A stretch of DNA of 64,000 nucleotides. Source: Streptomyces puniciscabiei. GTDB lineage: Bacteria > Actinomycetota > Actinomycetes > Streptomycetales > Streptomycetaceae. Of the stretch, positions 36,515-46,768 are shown piece by piece (the stretch's first letter is position 1; the number at the start of each line of letters is the position of its first letter). A program made the translations under genes and the position numbers. The notes under the pieces were generated by a model. That model had not been told where the DNA came from. It saw nothing but the letters and a program-made list of their open reading frames with translations, and searched no databases. Location of the stretch: positions 4,878,001-4,942,000 of the forward strand of contig NZ_VFNX01000001.1 in the NCBI RefSeq assembly GCF_006715785.1. The letters run 5' to 3'.

Positions 36515-36979
36515 ATGACGGTGATGCAGACCACGCCAGCGGACACCGCACGAACCACCCCGGCAGACATCTGCTCCGCCCCGCCCAGACGCCATCCACG
36601 CCCCGACGGCGAGGACCGCTACACGATCAGCGAGGTCGTCGCGTTCACCGGCCTGACCGCGCACACCCTGCGCTGGTACGAGCGGATCGGCCTGATGCCG
36701 CACGTCGACCGCTCGCACACCGGCCAGCGGCGCTACCGCAACCGCGACCTGGACTGGCTGGACTTCGTGACCAAGCTGCGGCTGACCGGCATGCCGGTGG
36801 CGGACATGGTCCGGTACGCGGAACTGGTCCGGGAGGGCGAGAGCACCTACGGGGAACGCCGGGAACTGCTGGAGTCGACCCGCAGGGACGTCCTGAACAG
36901 GATCGCCGAACTGCGGGACACGCTCGCCGTGCTCGACCGCAAGATCAGCTTCTACGCGATGGAGGGGACCACGCGATGA
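36515..36979 (+). CDS. MerR-family transcriptional regulator
   Basis: The 154-residue protein has a 34-residue extension before the MerR winged helix (YTISEVVAFTGLTAHTLRWYERIGL at its core). A coiled-coil dimerisation helix (RREVLNRIAELRDTLAVLDR-like) follows. No Cys effector site is present, so it is neither a metal nor SoxR-type sensor; it resembles AdhR/NmlR-like regulators found beside aldo-keto reductases. Its TGA overlaps the next ATG. The palindromic promoter indicates autoregulated control of both genes. Confidence 0.92.
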   Translation: MTVMQTTPADTARTTPADICSAPPRRHPRPDGEDRYTISEVVAFTGLTAHTLRWYERIGLMPHVDRSHTGQRRYRNRDLDWLDFVTKLRLTGMPVADMVRYAELVREGESTYGERRELLESTRRDVLNRIAELRDTLAVLDRKISFYAMEGTTR

Positions 36980-37992
36980 CCGACGCCAGGATTCCGACGG
37001 TACGGCTCGGCGAGGACGGACCGGAGGTCGGCGTACAGGGCCTCGGCTGCATGGGCATGAGCTTCGCCTACGGCCCCACCGACGCCGGCCAGGCACGCGC
37101 CGCGCTGGAGCGGGCGCTGGAGCTGGGCGTGACGCTGTACGACACGGCGGACGCCTACGGCGCCGGCGAGAACGAGCGCTTCCTCTCCCCCTTCTTCACG
37201 GCGCACCGCGACGAGGTGGTCATCGCCACCAAGTTCGCCCTGTCGATCCCCGAGGACGACCCGACCAAGCGGATCATCCGCAACGACGCGCCGTACATCC
37301 GCCAGGCGGTGGAGGCGAGCCTGAGGCGTCTGGACGTCGACGTGATCGACCTCTACTACATGCACCGCCGCGATCCGGAGGTCCCCATCGAGGAGACCGT
37401 CGGCACGATGGCGGAGCTGGTCCGCGAGGGCAAGGTCAAGCACCTCGGGCTGAGCGAGGTCACGGCCGACGAACTGCGCGCCGCGCACGCCGTGCACCCG
37501 ATCGCCGCCGTGCAGTCGGAGTGGTCGCTGTTCAGCCGGGACATCGAGGCGAAGGTCGTACCGGCCGCGCGGGACCTGGGCGTGGCCCTGGTGCCGTACT
37601 CGCCGCTCGGCCGCGGCTTCCTCACCGGCTCCTTCACCAACGCCGAACAGGAGCTCACGGCCGACGACTTCCGCCGCCACCAGCCCCGCTTCACCGGCGC
37701 CAACGCGGCCGCCAACGCGGCCCTCCTGGAGCCCATCCGCGCGATCGCCGAGGCCCACGACGCCACCCTCGGCCAGATCGCCCTGGCCTGGGTCCAGCAG
37801 CGCGCCACGCTCGACGCCCTCCCGGTCGTCCCGATCCCGGGCACCCGCAAGCCGGGCCGGGTGGCGGAGAACGTGGCGGCCACGGCCATCGTCCTCACCG
37901 ACGAGGAACTGTCCCGACTGGAGCCGATCGCGGCCAAGGTGGCGGGCGAGCGCTACGCGGACATGACGTTCACCTCCGCGGGCCGGGAGTAG
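36976..37992 (+). CDS. Aldo/keto reductase
   Basis: A 338-residue NADPH-dependent TIM-barrel reductase of aldehydes and ketones. The catalytic tetrad is visible: Asp and Tyr in LYDTADAYGAGENE, Lys in VIATKFAL and His in DLYYMHRRDPEV. The NADP site includes VPIPGTRKPGRVAENVAA. ATG overlaps the merR stop (ATGA), so both are translated together. MerR-AKR pairs in actinobacteria commonly respond to electrophile or aldehyde stress; that role is inferred. Confidence 0.94.
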   Translation: MTDARIPTVRLGEDGPEVGVQGLGCMGMSFAYGPTDAGQARAALERALELGVTLYDTADAYGAGENERFLSPFFTAHRDEVVIATKFALSIPEDDPTKRIIRNDAPYIRQAVEASLRRLDVDVIDLYYMHRRDPEVPIEETVGTMAELVREGKVKHLGLSEVTADELRAAHAVHPIAAVQSEWSLFSRDIEAKVVPAARDLGVALVPYSPLGRGFLTGSFTNAEQELTADDFRRHQPRFTGANAAANAALLEPIRAIAEAHDATLGQIALAWVQQRATLDALPVVPIPGTRKPGRVAENVAATAIVLTDEELSRLEPIAAKVAGERYADMTFTSAGRE

Positions 37993-37993
37993 G

Positions 37994-38848
37994 TCAGAGC
38001 TCGGCCAGCAACTCCGCCTTCTTGGAGGAGAACTCCTCATCGGTGACCAGCCCGGCCTGATGCAACTCCCCGAGATGACGGATCCGTTCGGCGATGTCGG
38101 CGGGGTCGCGCCGTGACGGGGCCGGTACCGCGGGTACCGGCCCCCGAGTGCGTACGGCCGCCAGGACGGCCGCGGCGAACGGCAGCGACTCGTGCACCGG
38201 GCCGTACCCGAGCCCGAAAACCACCGCCGCCGGATCCTGATCGGGCTGCACGGCGGCCGACTCGGCCGAGCGCCTGACCAGCCGCAGATGCCCCTCGAAC
38301 ACCTCCGGCGACCGCCACTCCACCCCGCTCAGCTCCGTGACCGGAAAGCTCTGGTCGCCGGCCTTCCACTTCGCCGAGGACGCGCCGGTCCACGACCAGC
38401 GGAACTGCACGGCCGTGCCGTCGAAGCTCGCCTTCCCGTCGTACGCCTTGAAGGACAGCGGTGCCTCGGGCGGCGCCACCAGATGGCGGTCGGTGGACCC
38501 GGACTCGGTCAACAGACCCTTCAGTTCGTCGGCGTAGTACTCGGCGAGTGTCTCCCGCTCGGCCGGGAGCACCAGGCGGTACGGATCGGAGCCCTCCTTC
38601 AGCTGTCCGGCCGCCGCCTCCATCAGCGGATCGGCGCCGACGCGCGGCAGCAGCCGCAGCACGACGGTGCCGCGCCTGCCCGGGGAGAGCGTCAGGCCCT
38701 CGACCGCGGACAGCGGGATGCGCCGCGCACCGAGTGCCTGGAACAACTTCGGTGTCCGAATCCCCCGTTCGTAACGGATGAGCACGGAGTCGGACTCGAA
38801 CTCCCAGACGGCATGAAAACCCGCCAGTACGTCACCCATGCGGCTCAT
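37994..38848 (-). CDS. DUF4429 protein with C-terminal SHOCT domain
   Basis: A 284-residue soluble protein. Two DUF4429 modules (GFHAVWEFESDSVLIRYERG near the start and SFKAYDGKASFDGTAVQFRW mid-protein) have a beta-rich PH-like pattern. The last 30 residues form a SHOCT helix pair (RIRHLGELHQAGLVTDEEFS), a short oligomerisation or interaction module. Starts at 38848 and 38839 are both possible; neither has a strong ribosome site. It is convergent with the aldo/keto reductase, whose stop is one base away. Function is unknown. Confidence 0.85.
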   Translation of the reverse strand: MSRMGDVLAGFHAVWEFESDSVLIRYERGIRTPKLFQALGARRIPLSAVEGLTLSPGRRGTVVLRLLPRVGADPLMEAAAGQLKEGSDPYRLVLPAERETLAEYYADELKGLLTESGSTDRHLVAPPEAPLSFKAYDGKASFDGTAVQFRWSWTGASSAKWKAGDQSFPVTELSGVEWRSPEVFEGHLRLVRRSAESAAVQPDQDPAAVVFGLGYGPVHESLPFAAAVLAAVRTRGPVPAVPAPSRRDPADIAERIRHLGELHQAGLVTDEEFSSKKAELLAEL

Positions 38849-38905
38849 CGTATGCGGCACGTGCTCCTCCGTCGCCACCTGCGCAGACCGCACTTCCTGC
38901 TGTTT

Positions 38906-40123
38906 CTACGCGCGTCCGGCCGTGGTAGTGCCGGGCACACCGGCATGGCACAGGTCGTTCTCGCGTGCGCACGTCACCTCGTCGTACGCCCCGACCGCCA
39001 CGTCGGCGAGGTTGCGCAGGCTGTCCGTGCCCGGCTGGAAGTAACCGGCGTGGCCCTGCGCGTCCCGGGCCGACAGCACGCGCGCACCGAACCCCGAGGA
39101 CACCGGATCGGCACCGTGCCCGAGCCCGCCGAGCTCCAGGTACGGCACGTCCTGGATCCAGTCGGTGGCGTCCCGCATGGCCCACACCCGTGCCGAGGTC
39201 CCCAGGTGGGAGGCGCTGGAGACCCGCATGCCGGGGCTCGCGGCCACGGCTATGTCGGTCACCCGGCGCGGCATGGCGTGCGCGGCCACCCCGCAGACCA
39301 CGGAGCCGTAGCTGTGGCAGACCATCGCCACCGGGGCGCGGCCGGGCAGGCCGCCCAGCAGCGCGTTCAGCCGTACGGCACCCTCCTCGGCGCGCAGTCC
39401 GGTGGCCGCGTCCATGCCGAGTCCGTCGGGGGCGGTGTAGTCGGCCCAGGCGATCACGGCCGTACGGGTCGCGGGGCTCTGCGCGCGCTCCGCCGCGTAC
39501 AGCGCCTTGCCCATGCCGACCGGGGCGGTGTACTGGCGGTCGGTCCGCTGGAAGGTGAGCAGATCGGTGTCGACGCCGGGGACGACGACCGAGATCCGCT
39601 GCGCGTTGTCCAGGTTGCCGAACACCTCGGCGATACGGCCCGAACCCTCCGGATCGAAGGCCAGGATCTGGCGGCCCGGGGTCAGCAGGGACTCGTAGCG
39701 GTGCATACGACGGCCCGCGTCCTGCTGCCCGGCCGCGCTGAGCCGGCTGTCGTGCATGCGCTTCTTCTCGAGCTTGCGCTGCTGCTCCAGCGCGACGTGG
39801 TTGGCGCGGTAGCGCAGGGTGACCGGGGCGCCGTTCATGTTGCCGACCGCGAGTGCGTAGCGGCGGGCGAGACGGTCCTGGTCCTCGGGGGAGAGGGAGG
39901 CGAAGAAACGGCTGAGCCGGGCCGGAGCGGCCTGGGGGTCCGGCAGGTGGAGGCCGTGGATGCTGCCGTGCTCCCACTTGGCGAGCGAGGCCTGCAGGGC
40001 GGTCGACTCCCGGTGGCTGTGCAGGGCGGTCCAACCGGTGGTCGCGAGCATCACGAACACCACGGCCAGCGCCAGCAGGGCGCGCCAGACGTTCAGTTGC
40101 GGGGAGGTGTCGAAGGAAGTCAC
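38906..40123 (-). CDS. Membrane-anchored alpha/beta hydrolase (DUF1023-type)
   Basis: The 405-residue protein has one N-terminal membrane anchor (residues about 13-33, WRALLALAVVFVMLATTGWT) and an outside-facing hydrolase. The nucleophile elbow is VCHSYGSVVCG; oxyanion and acid positions are less clear (GYFQPGTDSLRNLADVA near the end). This family of secreted or anchored hydrolases is widespread in Streptomyces, with unknown substrates. GTG at 40123 is the likely start. The next gene upstream is a TetR regulator on the same strand. Confidence 0.85.
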   Translation of the reverse strand: MTSFDTSPQLNVWRALLALAVVFVMLATTGWTALHSHRESTALQASLAKWEHGSIHGLHLPDPQAAPARLSRFFASLSPEDQDRLARRYALAVGNMNGAPVTLRYRANHVALEQQRKLEKKRMHDSRLSAAGQQDAGRRMHRYESLLTPGRQILAFDPEGSGRIAEVFGNLDNAQRISVVVPGVDTDLLTFQRTDRQYTAPVGMGKALYAAERAQSPATRTAVIAWADYTAPDGLGMDAATGLRAEEGAVRLNALLGGLPGRAPVAMVCHSYGSVVCGVAAHAMPRRVTDIAVAASPGMRVSSASHLGTSARVWAMRDATDWIQDVPYLELGGLGHGADPVSSGFGARVLSARDAQGHAGYFQPGTDSLRNLADVAVGAYDEVTCARENDLCHAGVPGTTTAGRA

Positions 40124-40206
40124 TGGGAGGACACACTAGGAGAACGGGAGGGTCTCGGGGTAACCGAGTGACAGGTATCACGTTTCGTCAGACGTCGAAC
40201 GGGTTG

Positions 40207-40842
40207 TCAACGATCTTGGCTCGCGCGCCAGTTCCCGGTGAGTGCCGAACCCACCTGATCGAGGTAGGACGCGGTGAGTTGACGGATCGCCTCGAGGCTG
40301 AAGTCGTCGCCCGTGCACCACTGCCGTTCGGTGACCCTTATCACTCCGCCGAACACGGCCACGGCCAGCCGGGGTCGCGGGTCGGCGTCCACGTCCACGC
40401 CCTCGCGCTCGGCCAGCAGCCGCGCGATCGTCTCCTCCGTGGCGGCCGAGCGGCGCAGATGGGCGGCGAGCAGCGCGGGCGTCGACTCGATCGTCCGGTA
40501 CATGCGCAGATACAGCTCGACCGGGACGGCCGACTCGACGGTCTCCCGGATCCCGTCCCAGCCCTCCAGGACCGCCTGCCGCAGCGCCTCCAGCGGCGCC
40601 TCGTGCGGCGGACGCGCGCGAACGGCCTCCACGAAGCGCGCCTCCGTCATCGCCTGGACCGCGAAGGCCACGTCCTCCTTGCCGGCGAAGTAACGGAAGA
40701 AGGTGCGCTGCGAGACGTCGACGGCCTCGGTGATCTCGTCGACGGTCGTGTGCTCGTAGCCCTGGCTCGTGAACAGCTCCAGAGCGGCCCGCAGCAGCGC
40801 CTCCCGGGTGCGCTGTTTCTTGCGTTCGCGCAGTGTTTCCAT
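40207..40842 (-). CDS. TetR-family regulator of the adjacent exporter
   Basis: The 211-residue repressor has a clear TetR helix-turn-helix: TREALLRAALELFTSQGYEH followed by VDVSQRTFFRYFAGKED. The C-terminal domain would bind the inducing drug. It is divergent from an MFS drug exporter with 66 bp between starts, and that gap contains repeated TGTCA elements and a perfect GTCAGTTACTGAC palindrome. Repression of the exporter and itself is the expected arrangement. Confidence 0.93.
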   Translation of the reverse strand: METLRERKKQRTREALLRAALELFTSQGYEHTTVDEITEAVDVSQRTFFRYFAGKEDVAFAVQAMTEARFVEAVRARPPHEAPLEALRQAVLEGWDGIRETVESAVPVELYLRMYRTIESTPALLAAHLRRSAATEETIARLLAEREGVDVDADPRPRLAVAVFGGVIRVTERQWCTGDDFSLEAIRQLTASYLDQVGSALTGNWRASQDR

Positions 40843-40846
40843 GGGT

Positions 40847-40894
40847 GTCAGTTACTGACGGATGAAATGGTTTGTCAATTGTCAGAGGCTGTCA
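40847..40894. promoter_or_regulatory. Probable TetR operator region
   Basis: GTCAGTTACTGAC (40847-40859) is a 13-bp palindrome. Three TGTCA elements follow at 40873, 40880 and 40890, all within the divergent tetR/MFS promoter region. Confidence 0.6.
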
Positions 40895-40908
40895 CTAGCC
40901 TCGAACAC

Positions 40909-42528
40909 ATGACTAGTCAGACCACCATCGACGCGACGGGGCCGGGGGACGCGGCACCCCAAGCCCCACTCGAGTCACCTCCGCCCGCGGGGCTGCGCGG
41001 CCATCCCTGGCTCACTCTGATCACCGTCGCCGTGGGCGTCATGATGGTGGCCCTCGACGGCACCATCGTGGCGATCGCCAACCCGGCGATCCAGAAGGAC
41101 CTGGGGGCCACCTTCGCCCAGGTCCAGTGGATCACCAACGGCTACTTCCTCGCCCTCGCGGTCGCCCTGATCACCGCGGGCAAGCTCGGTGACCGCTTCG
41201 GGCACCGGCAGACCTTCCTCATCGGCGTGACCGGCTTCGCCGCCGCCTCCGGCGCCATCGGCCTGTCGCACAGCATCGCCGCGGTCGTCACCTTCCGCGT
41301 CTTCCAGGGCCTGTTCGGCGCGCTGCTGATGCCGGCCGCGCTCGGCCTGCTGCGGGCCACCTTCCCGGCCGAGAAGCTCAACATGGCCATCGGTATCTGG
41401 GGCATGGTGATCGGCGCGTCCACCGCGGGCGGCCCGATCCTCGGCGGCGTCCTCGTCGAGCACGTCGACTGGCAGTCGGTGTTCTTCATCAACGTGCCCG
41501 TCGGCGCGCTGGCCCTGGTCCTGGGCGTGCTGATCCTCCTCGACCACCGTGCGCAGAACGCCCCGCGCTCCTTCGACGTCCTCGGCATCGTGCTGCTCTC
41601 CGGGGCGATGTTCTGCCTGGTCTGGGCCCTGATCAAGGCTCCGACCTGGGGCTGGGGCGACGGCCGCACCTGGATCTTCATCGCCGCGTCCGTGGTGCTC
41701 TTCGCCCTGTTCGCCGTGTGGGAGACCAGGGTCAAGGAGCCGCTGATCCCGCTGGGGCTGTTCCGTTCCGTCCCGCTCTCGGCGGGCGTGGTGCTGATGG
41801 TTCTGATGGCCATAGCGTTCATGGGCGGGCTGTTCTTCGTGACGTTCTACCTGCAGAACGTCCACGGCATGAGCCCGATCGACGCCGGCCTGCACCTGCT
41901 GCCGCTCACCGGCATGATGATCGTCGGCTCGCCGCTCGCCGGTGCCGCGATCACCAAGCTCGGCCCGCGCATCCCGCTGGCCGGCGGCATGGCCGCGACC
42001 GCGATCGCCATGTACGGCATGTCGACCCTCAAGGCCGACACCGGCAGCGGCGTGATGTCGGTGTGGTTCGCGCTGCTCGGCCTCGGCCTCGCCCCGGTCA
42101 TGGTCGGTGCCACGGAGGTCATCGTCGGCAACGCCCCCATGGAGCTGTCCGGGGTCGCCGGCGGCCTCCAGCAGGCGGCCATGCAGATCGGCGGCAGCCT
42201 CGGTACGGCCGTGCTGGGCGCCGTGATGGCCTCGAAGGTCGACAGCGACCTGCCGGGCAACTGGACCGGCGCCGGGCTGCCGCAGCTGACCCCGGGTCAG
42301 CTCGACAAGGCGGCGGAGGCGGTCCAGGTGGGCGTCGCCCCGGTGCCGAAGGGCGTGCCGGAGCAGATCGCCGCGAAGATCACCGAGGTGGCCCACCACA
42401 CCTTCATCTCCGGTATGAGCCTCGCCTCCCTGGTCGCGGCGGGCGTGGCGGCGGTCGCCGTCCTCGTCGCGCTGCTCACCAAGCGCGGCGCGAACGCCGA
42501 GGCGGGTGCGGGCGTGGGCCACATCTGA
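40909..42528 (+). CDS. MFS multidrug exporter of the DHA2 (14-TM, EmrB/QacA) family
   Basis: A 539-residue proton-driven exporter with about 14 membrane segments. Motif A after TM2 is AGKLGDRFGHRQTF, motif D1 is LDGTIVAIANPAI in TM1, and motif C in TM5 is GASTAGGPILGGVLVE, which marks antiporters. ATG at 40909 matches the family start; there is no strong ribosome site. It is under a divergent TetR gene, so it is probably induced by its own substrates. The substrate is unknown. Confidence 0.93.
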   Translation: MTSQTTIDATGPGDAAPQAPLESPPPAGLRGHPWLTLITVAVGVMMVALDGTIVAIANPAIQKDLGATFAQVQWITNGYFLALAVALITAGKLGDRFGHRQTFLIGVTGFAAASGAIGLSHSIAAVVTFRVFQGLFGALLMPAALGLLRATFPAEKLNMAIGIWGMVIGASTAGGPILGGVLVEHVDWQSVFFINVPVGALALVLGVLILLDHRAQNAPRSFDVLGIVLLSGAMFCLVWALIKAPTWGWGDGRTWIFIAASVVLFALFAVWETRVKEPLIPLGLFRSVPLSAGVVLMVLMAIAFMGGLFFVTFYLQNVHGMSPIDAGLHLLPLTGMMIVGSPLAGAAITKLGPRIPLAGGMAATAIAMYGMSTLKADTGSGVMSVWFALLGLGLAPVMVGATEVIVGNAPMELSGVAGGLQQAAMQIGGSLGTAVLGAVMASKVDSDLPGNWTGAGLPQLTPGQLDKAAEAVQVGVAPVPKGVPEQIAAKITEVAHHTFISGMSLASLVAAGVAAVAVLVALLTKRGANAEAGAGVGHI

Positions 42529-42768
42529 GGCCCTCCTTCCGGGCGTCCACCGGCGGAGTTTCCCCTATCAGGGTGACTCCGCTAAAGATCGCTCGCACCG
42601 GGCGCGCGCCGCAGGTCACAGTGGGTCAAGTCCTCCGCAGGGCAATGGGGGGACCGCGGGCCGCGGCGCGCGCTGCCGGAGGGGGGTGGCGCGCGCAGGT
42701 CTGCCCGGACGGAACCGGGGTACCCGCACACCGAAGCCGGACTGTCCATGGACCTCAGGGAGTTGATG

Positions 42769-43074
42769 ATGGCGGGCTTCGGGCACGGCACGCGCGGGTA
42801 CCCCCGGTCACGTCGCCGGACGTGGCAACGGACCGGGCCGGACCGTGCGACGCTCGGGATCATCGGCACGATCTGTGCCGTTGCGGGCTTCTTCGCACTG
42901 GGCATCGCCCTCGGCCCGCTCGCGATGTTCTGCGGCTGGCAGGCCATGGGCCGCAAGTGGTCCAACGACCGCGACATCCCCGCCCTGGTGGCGCTGGTCC
43001 TGGGTGCGATCGACACGTTGCTGGCCGTCATCGCCCTGGCGGGCGCGGCGACGTGGGGCCACGGGCCGTTCTAG
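42769..43074 (+). CDS. Small DUF4190 membrane protein
   Basis: The 101-residue protein has two membrane helices (ATLGIIGTICAVAGFFALGI and ALVALVLGAIDTLLAVIALA) linked by CGWQAMGRKWSNDRD, the DUF4190 pattern. The ATG at 42769 has AGGGAG six bases upstream and is preferred over ATG 42748, which has none. It stands alone between the exporter and a convergent potassium channel gene. Function is unknown. Confidence 0.75.
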   Translation: MAGFGHGTRGYPRSRRRTWQRTGPDRATLGIIGTICAVAGFFALGIALGPLAMFCGWQAMGRKWSNDRDIPALVALVLGAIDTLLAVIALAGAATWGHGPF

Positions 43075-43188
43075 CCGACAGCAACTGGCCATGGACGGGG
43101 CCGCCTGCCGGTGCCGCCGTGTCGTGGCCCACAGCGGGCCCACACGGCGGAGCCGCCCGTCCGGCCCCGCGGCCCTTCAGGGCACTCG

Positions 43189-43941
43189 TCAACTCCGCTG
43201 CCGCTCCCGCTCGTCCACCAACCGAGCCACTTCCGACCGCAGCAGGCGAACCTCCTCGGCCAGATCGGCGATGGCCTGCGTCTGCCGCCGCTCCTCCACA
43301 TCATCCTTCTCGAACTGCGAGATGAACCATGCGGCGATGTTCGCGGTGACGACACCCAGCAGCGCGATCCCCGACAGCATCAGACCGACGGCGATCATCC
43401 GCCCCAGCCCGGTCGTCGGCGCGTGGTCCCCGTACCCCACGGTCGTCATCGTCGTGAACGACCACCACACCGCGTCACCCAGCGTCCGGATGTTCCCCTT
43501 CGGCGAGTCCCGCTCCACGGACAGCACCGCCAGCGACCCGAACATCAGCAGCCCGATCACCGCCCCGCCGACATACGTGGTGAGCCGGATCTGCGAGGCC
43601 ATCCGGGCCCGGCGTCCCACCAGAAGCAGCGTCGACACCATCCGCAGCAGCCGCAGCGGCTGCAGCAGGGGCAGCACCACGGCGCACAGGTCTATCCAGT
43701 GCGTCCGGACGAACTCCCGGCGCCGCGGGGCGAGCGCCAGTCGCATCAGGTAGTCCACCGCGAACGCGGCCCACACCACCCACTCCGTGCCGGTGCAGAC
43801 GAACGTCAGGGACCGGCTCGCGGGATTGTCCACGATCGGTACGGCATAGGCGACGGCGAACGCCACGGCCAGCGCCAGCAGCGGCCGTTGGGTGTGCCGT
43901 TCCCAACGCACCTGTGCCGACTGATGGTTCATGTCGGCCAT
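43189..43941 (-). CDS. Voltage-type potassium channel protein
   Basis: This 250-residue protein has six membrane segments with the selectivity filter TMTTVGYGD between the last two. An S4-like stretch rich in Arg (APRRREFVR, then PLRLLRMVSTLLLVGRRARM) suggests voltage sensing. A C-terminal coiled-coil (EVRLLRSEVARLVDERERQR) likely helps tetramer formation. It resembles KvAP/KcsA-type actinobacterial channels. ATG at 43941. The aceE terminator lies upstream, so it has its own promoter. Confidence 0.93.
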   Translation of the reverse strand: MADMNHQSAQVRWERHTQRPLLALAVAFAVAYAVPIVDNPASRSLTFVCTGTEWVVWAAFAVDYLMRLALAPRRREFVRTHWIDLCAVVLPLLQPLRLLRMVSTLLLVGRRARMASQIRLTTYVGGAVIGLLMFGSLAVLSVERDSPKGNIRTLGDAVWWSFTTMTTVGYGDHAPTTGLGRMIAVGLMLSGIALLGVVTANIAAWFISQFEKDDVEERRQTQAIADLAEEVRLLRSEVARLVDERERQRS

Positions 43942-43955
43942 GGTAAAGAAAAAGC

Positions 43956-43997
43956 AACGAGGGCGGCGCCACGCGTACTCCGGGCGCCGCCCTCGTT
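43956..43997 (-). terminator. Intrinsic terminator of aceE
   Basis: AACGAGGGCGGCGCC (43956-43970) pairs over 15 bp with GGCGCCGCCCTCGTT (43983-43997). On the minus strand the hairpin is followed by GCTTTTTCTTTACC, a U-rich tail, making it a classical rho-independent terminator 23 bases past the aceE stop. Confidence 0.9.
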
Positions 43998-44020
43998 CAG
44001 CCGGTCAAGCCGGGCGACAC

Positions 44021-46768
44021 CTACGCCTCACCACCGGCCGCCCCCGGGTGCGCCGCCGACACGTCCAGCAGCTGGTACCGGTCGATGGCCTGCTTGAGTA
44101 CCGACCGGTCCACCTTGCCCTCCCGGGCCAGCTCGGTCAGCACCGCGACCACGATCGACTGGGCGTCGATGTGGAAGAACCGCCGCGCCGCACCCCGGGT
44201 GTCGGCGAAGCCGAAACCGTCCGCGCCCAGCGACTGGTACGTGCCCGGCACCCACCGCGCGATCTGGTCCGGAACCGATCGCATCCAGTCGGACACGGCT
44301 ACGAACGGGCCCTCCGCGCCGCTGAGCTTGCGCGTCACATACGGCACCCGCTGCTCCTCCTCCGGGTGCAGCAGGTTGTGCTCCTCGCACTCCACCGCCT
44401 CGCGGCGCAGCTCGTTCCAGGAGGTGGCCGACCAGACGTCGGCGCGCACGTTCCAGTCCGCCGCGAGGATCCGCTGCGCCTCGAGCGCCCACGGGACCGC
44501 CACGCCGGACGCCAGGACCTGCGCCGGAACGGAGCCGGAGGTGCCCTCGCTCAGCTTGTGGATGCCCTTGAGGATGCCCTCGACGTCCACGTTCGCCGGC
44601 TCGGCCGGGTGCTGGATGGGCTCGTTGTAGACGGTCAGGTAGTAGAAGACGTCCTCGCCGTGCGGGTGCTCGGCGTCGCCGCCGTACATCCGGCGCAGGC
44701 CGTCCTGGACGATGTGCGCGATCTCGTAGCCGTACGCCGGGTCGTAGGCCACGCACGCCGGGTTGGTCGAGGCGAGCAGCTGGGAGTGGCCGTCCGCGTG
44801 CTGCAGGCCCTCGCCGGTCAGGGTCGTACGGCCGGCGGTCGCGCCCAGTACGAATCCGCGCGCCAGCTGGTCGGCCATCTGCCAGAACTGGTCGCCGGTG
44901 CGCTGGAAACCGAACATCGAGTAGAAGACGTAGACCGGGATCAGCGGCTCGCCGTGCGTGGCGTAGGCCGAGCCCGCCGCGATCAGGGAGGCCGTACAGC
45001 CCGCCTCGGAGATGCCGTCGTGCAGCATCTGGCCGGTCGGCGACTCCTTGTAGGCGAGCAGCAGCTCCCGGTCCACCGACTCGTACTGCTGGCCCAGCGG
45101 GTTGTAGATCTTCGCGCTCGGGAAGAAGGAGTCCATGCCGAACGTGCGGTACTCGTCCGGCGCGATCAGCACGAACCGCTTGCCGATCTCCTTGTCCCGC
45201 ATGAGGTCCTTGAGGAGCCGGACGAAGGCCATCGTCGTGGCGATGGACTGCTGGCCCGTGCCCTTCTTCACCGTCGCGTAGGTCTTGTCGTCCGGCAGCG
45301 CCAGCGGCTTGGAGCGCACGACGCGCGTCGGGACGTACCCGCCGCACTGCTTGCGCATGTCGTGCATGTACTGGATCTCGTCCGTGTCCCGGCCCGGGTG
45401 GTAGTACGGCGGCACGCCGGACTCCAGCTCCTTGTCGGAGATCGGCAGGTGCAGCCGGTCCCGGAAGCGCTTGAGGTCGTCGACCGTCAGCTTCTTCATC
45501 TGGTGCGTGGCGTTGCGGCCCTCGAAGTTGGGGCCCAGCGTCCAGCCCTTGATCGTCTTGGCCAGGATGACGGTCGGCTGGCCCTTGTGTTCCGTGGCCG
45601 CCTTGAACGCCGCGTAGATCTTGCGGTGGTCGTGACCGCCGCGGCCCAGGTGCAGGATCTGGTCGTCGGTCATGTTCTCGACCATGGCGCGCAGCCGGTG
45701 GTCGTCGCCGAAGAAGTGCTCGCGGATGTAGGCGCCGGACTCCGTGGCGTACGTCTGGAACTGGCCGTCCGGGGTCGTGTTCATCTTGTTGACGAGGATG
45801 CCGTCCCGGTCCTGCGCGAGCAGCGGGTCCCAGGTGCGGTCCCAGATCAGCTTGATCACGTTCCAGCCGGCGCCCCGGAAGATCGACTCCAGCTCCTGGA
45901 TGATCTTGCCGTTGCCGCGCACCGGGCCGTCCAGCCGCTGCAGGTTGCAGTTGACCACGAAGGTCAGGTTGTCCAGGCCCTCCCGGGCCGCGATGGACAG
46001 CTGGCCCAGCGACTCCGGCTCGTCCATCTCGCCGTCGCCGAGGAACGCCCACACGTGCGACCTGGAGGTGTCGGCGATGCCGCGCGCCTGCATGTAGCGG
46101 TTCATCCGCGCCTGGTAGATCGCGCCGAGCGGGCCGAGGCCCATGGAGACGGTCGGGAACTCCCAGAAGTCGGGCATCGAGCGCGGGTGCGGGTAGCTGG
46201 ACAGGCCGTTGGGGTACTTCGACTTCTCCTGGCGGAAGCCGTCCAGCTGGTCCTCGGTGAGCCGGTCGAGCAGGTAGGCGCGCGCGTAGATGCCCGGGGA
46301 GGCGTGGCCCTGGAAGAAGACCTGGTCGCCGCCGTCGCCCTCGTCCTTGCCACGGAAGAAGTGGTTGAAGCCGACGTCGTACAGCGAGGCGGAGGAGGCG
46401 AAGGTGGCGATGTGGCCGCCGACACCGATGCCGGGGCGCTGGGCGCGCGAGACCATCACGGCCGCGTTCCAGCGGGTCGCGTTGAGGATCCTGCGCTCGA
46501 TCTCCTCGTTGCCCGGGAAGAACGGCTCGCTCTTGGTCGGGATCGTGTTGACGTAGTCCGTGCTGCGCATCTCGGGCACGGCCACGCGCCGCTCGCGGGC
46601 CCGCTCGATCAGCCGGAGCATGAGGTAGCGGGCCCTCTCCCGGCCGCGCTCGTCCACGGCGGCGTCCAGGGAGTCGAGCCACTCCTGGGTTTCCTCGGGG
46701 TCGAAGTCAGGAACCTGACTCGGAAGGCCGCCAATGATGATCGGATTGCGATCGGATCCGGAAGCCAC
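44021..46768 (-). CDS. aceE: Pyruvate dehydrogenase E1 component, homodimeric type
   Basis: The 915-residue thiamine-diphosphate enzyme decarboxylates pyruvate and passes the acetyl group to the E2 lipoyl domain, feeding acetyl-CoA. The ThDP/Mg motif begins with [37 protein letters not shown] and [20 protein letters not shown] are typical E1 segments. GTG at 46768 has AAGGAA five bases upstream. E2 and E3 genes are not adjacent, which is usual in actinobacteria, where AceE joins a shared PDH/ODH complex. Transcription ends at the hairpin at 43956-43997. Confidence 0.97.
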   Translation of the reverse strand: MASGSDRNPIIIGGLPSQVPDFDPEETQEWLDSLDAAVDERGRERARYLMLRLIERARERRVAVPEMRSTDYVNTIPTKSEPFFPGNEEIERRILNATRWNAAVMVSRAQRPGIGVGGHIATFASSASLYDVGFNHFFRGKDEGDGGDQVFFQGHASPGIYARAYLLDRLTEDQLDGFRQEKSKYPNGLSSYPHPRSMPDFWEFPTVSMGLGPLGAIYQARMNRYMQARGIADTSRSHVWAFLGDGEMDEPESLGQLSIAAREGLDNLTFVVNCNLQRLDGPVRGNGKIIQELESIFRGAGWNVIKLIWDRTWDPLLAQDRDGILVNKMNTTPDGQFQTYATESGAYIREHFFGDDHRLRAMVENMTDDQILHLGRGGHDHRKIYAAFKAATEHKGQPTVILAKTIKGWTLGPNFEGRNATHQMKKLTVDDLKRFRDRLHLPISDKELESGVPPYYHPGRDTDEIQYMHDMRKQCGGYVPTRVVRSKPLALPDDKTYATVKKGTGQQSIATTMAFVRLLKDLMRDKEIGKRFVLIAPDEYRTFGMDSFFPSAKIYNPLGQQYESVDRELLLAYKESPTGQMLHDGISEAGCTASLIAAGSAYATHGEPLIPVYVFYSMFGFQRTGDQFWQMADQLARGFVLGATAGRTTLTGEGLQHADGHSQLLASTNPACVAYDPAYGYEIAHIVQDGLRRMYGGDAEHPHGEDVFYYLTVYNEPIQHPAEPANVDVEGILKGIHKLSEGTSGSVPAQVLASGVAVPWALEAQRILAADWNVRADVWSATSWNELRREAVECEEHNLLHPEEEQRVPYVTRKLSGAEGPFVAVSDWMRSVPDQIARWVPGTYQSLGADGFGFADTRGAARRFFHIDAQSIVVAVLTELAREGKVDRSVLKQAIDRYQLLDVSAAHPGAAGGEA

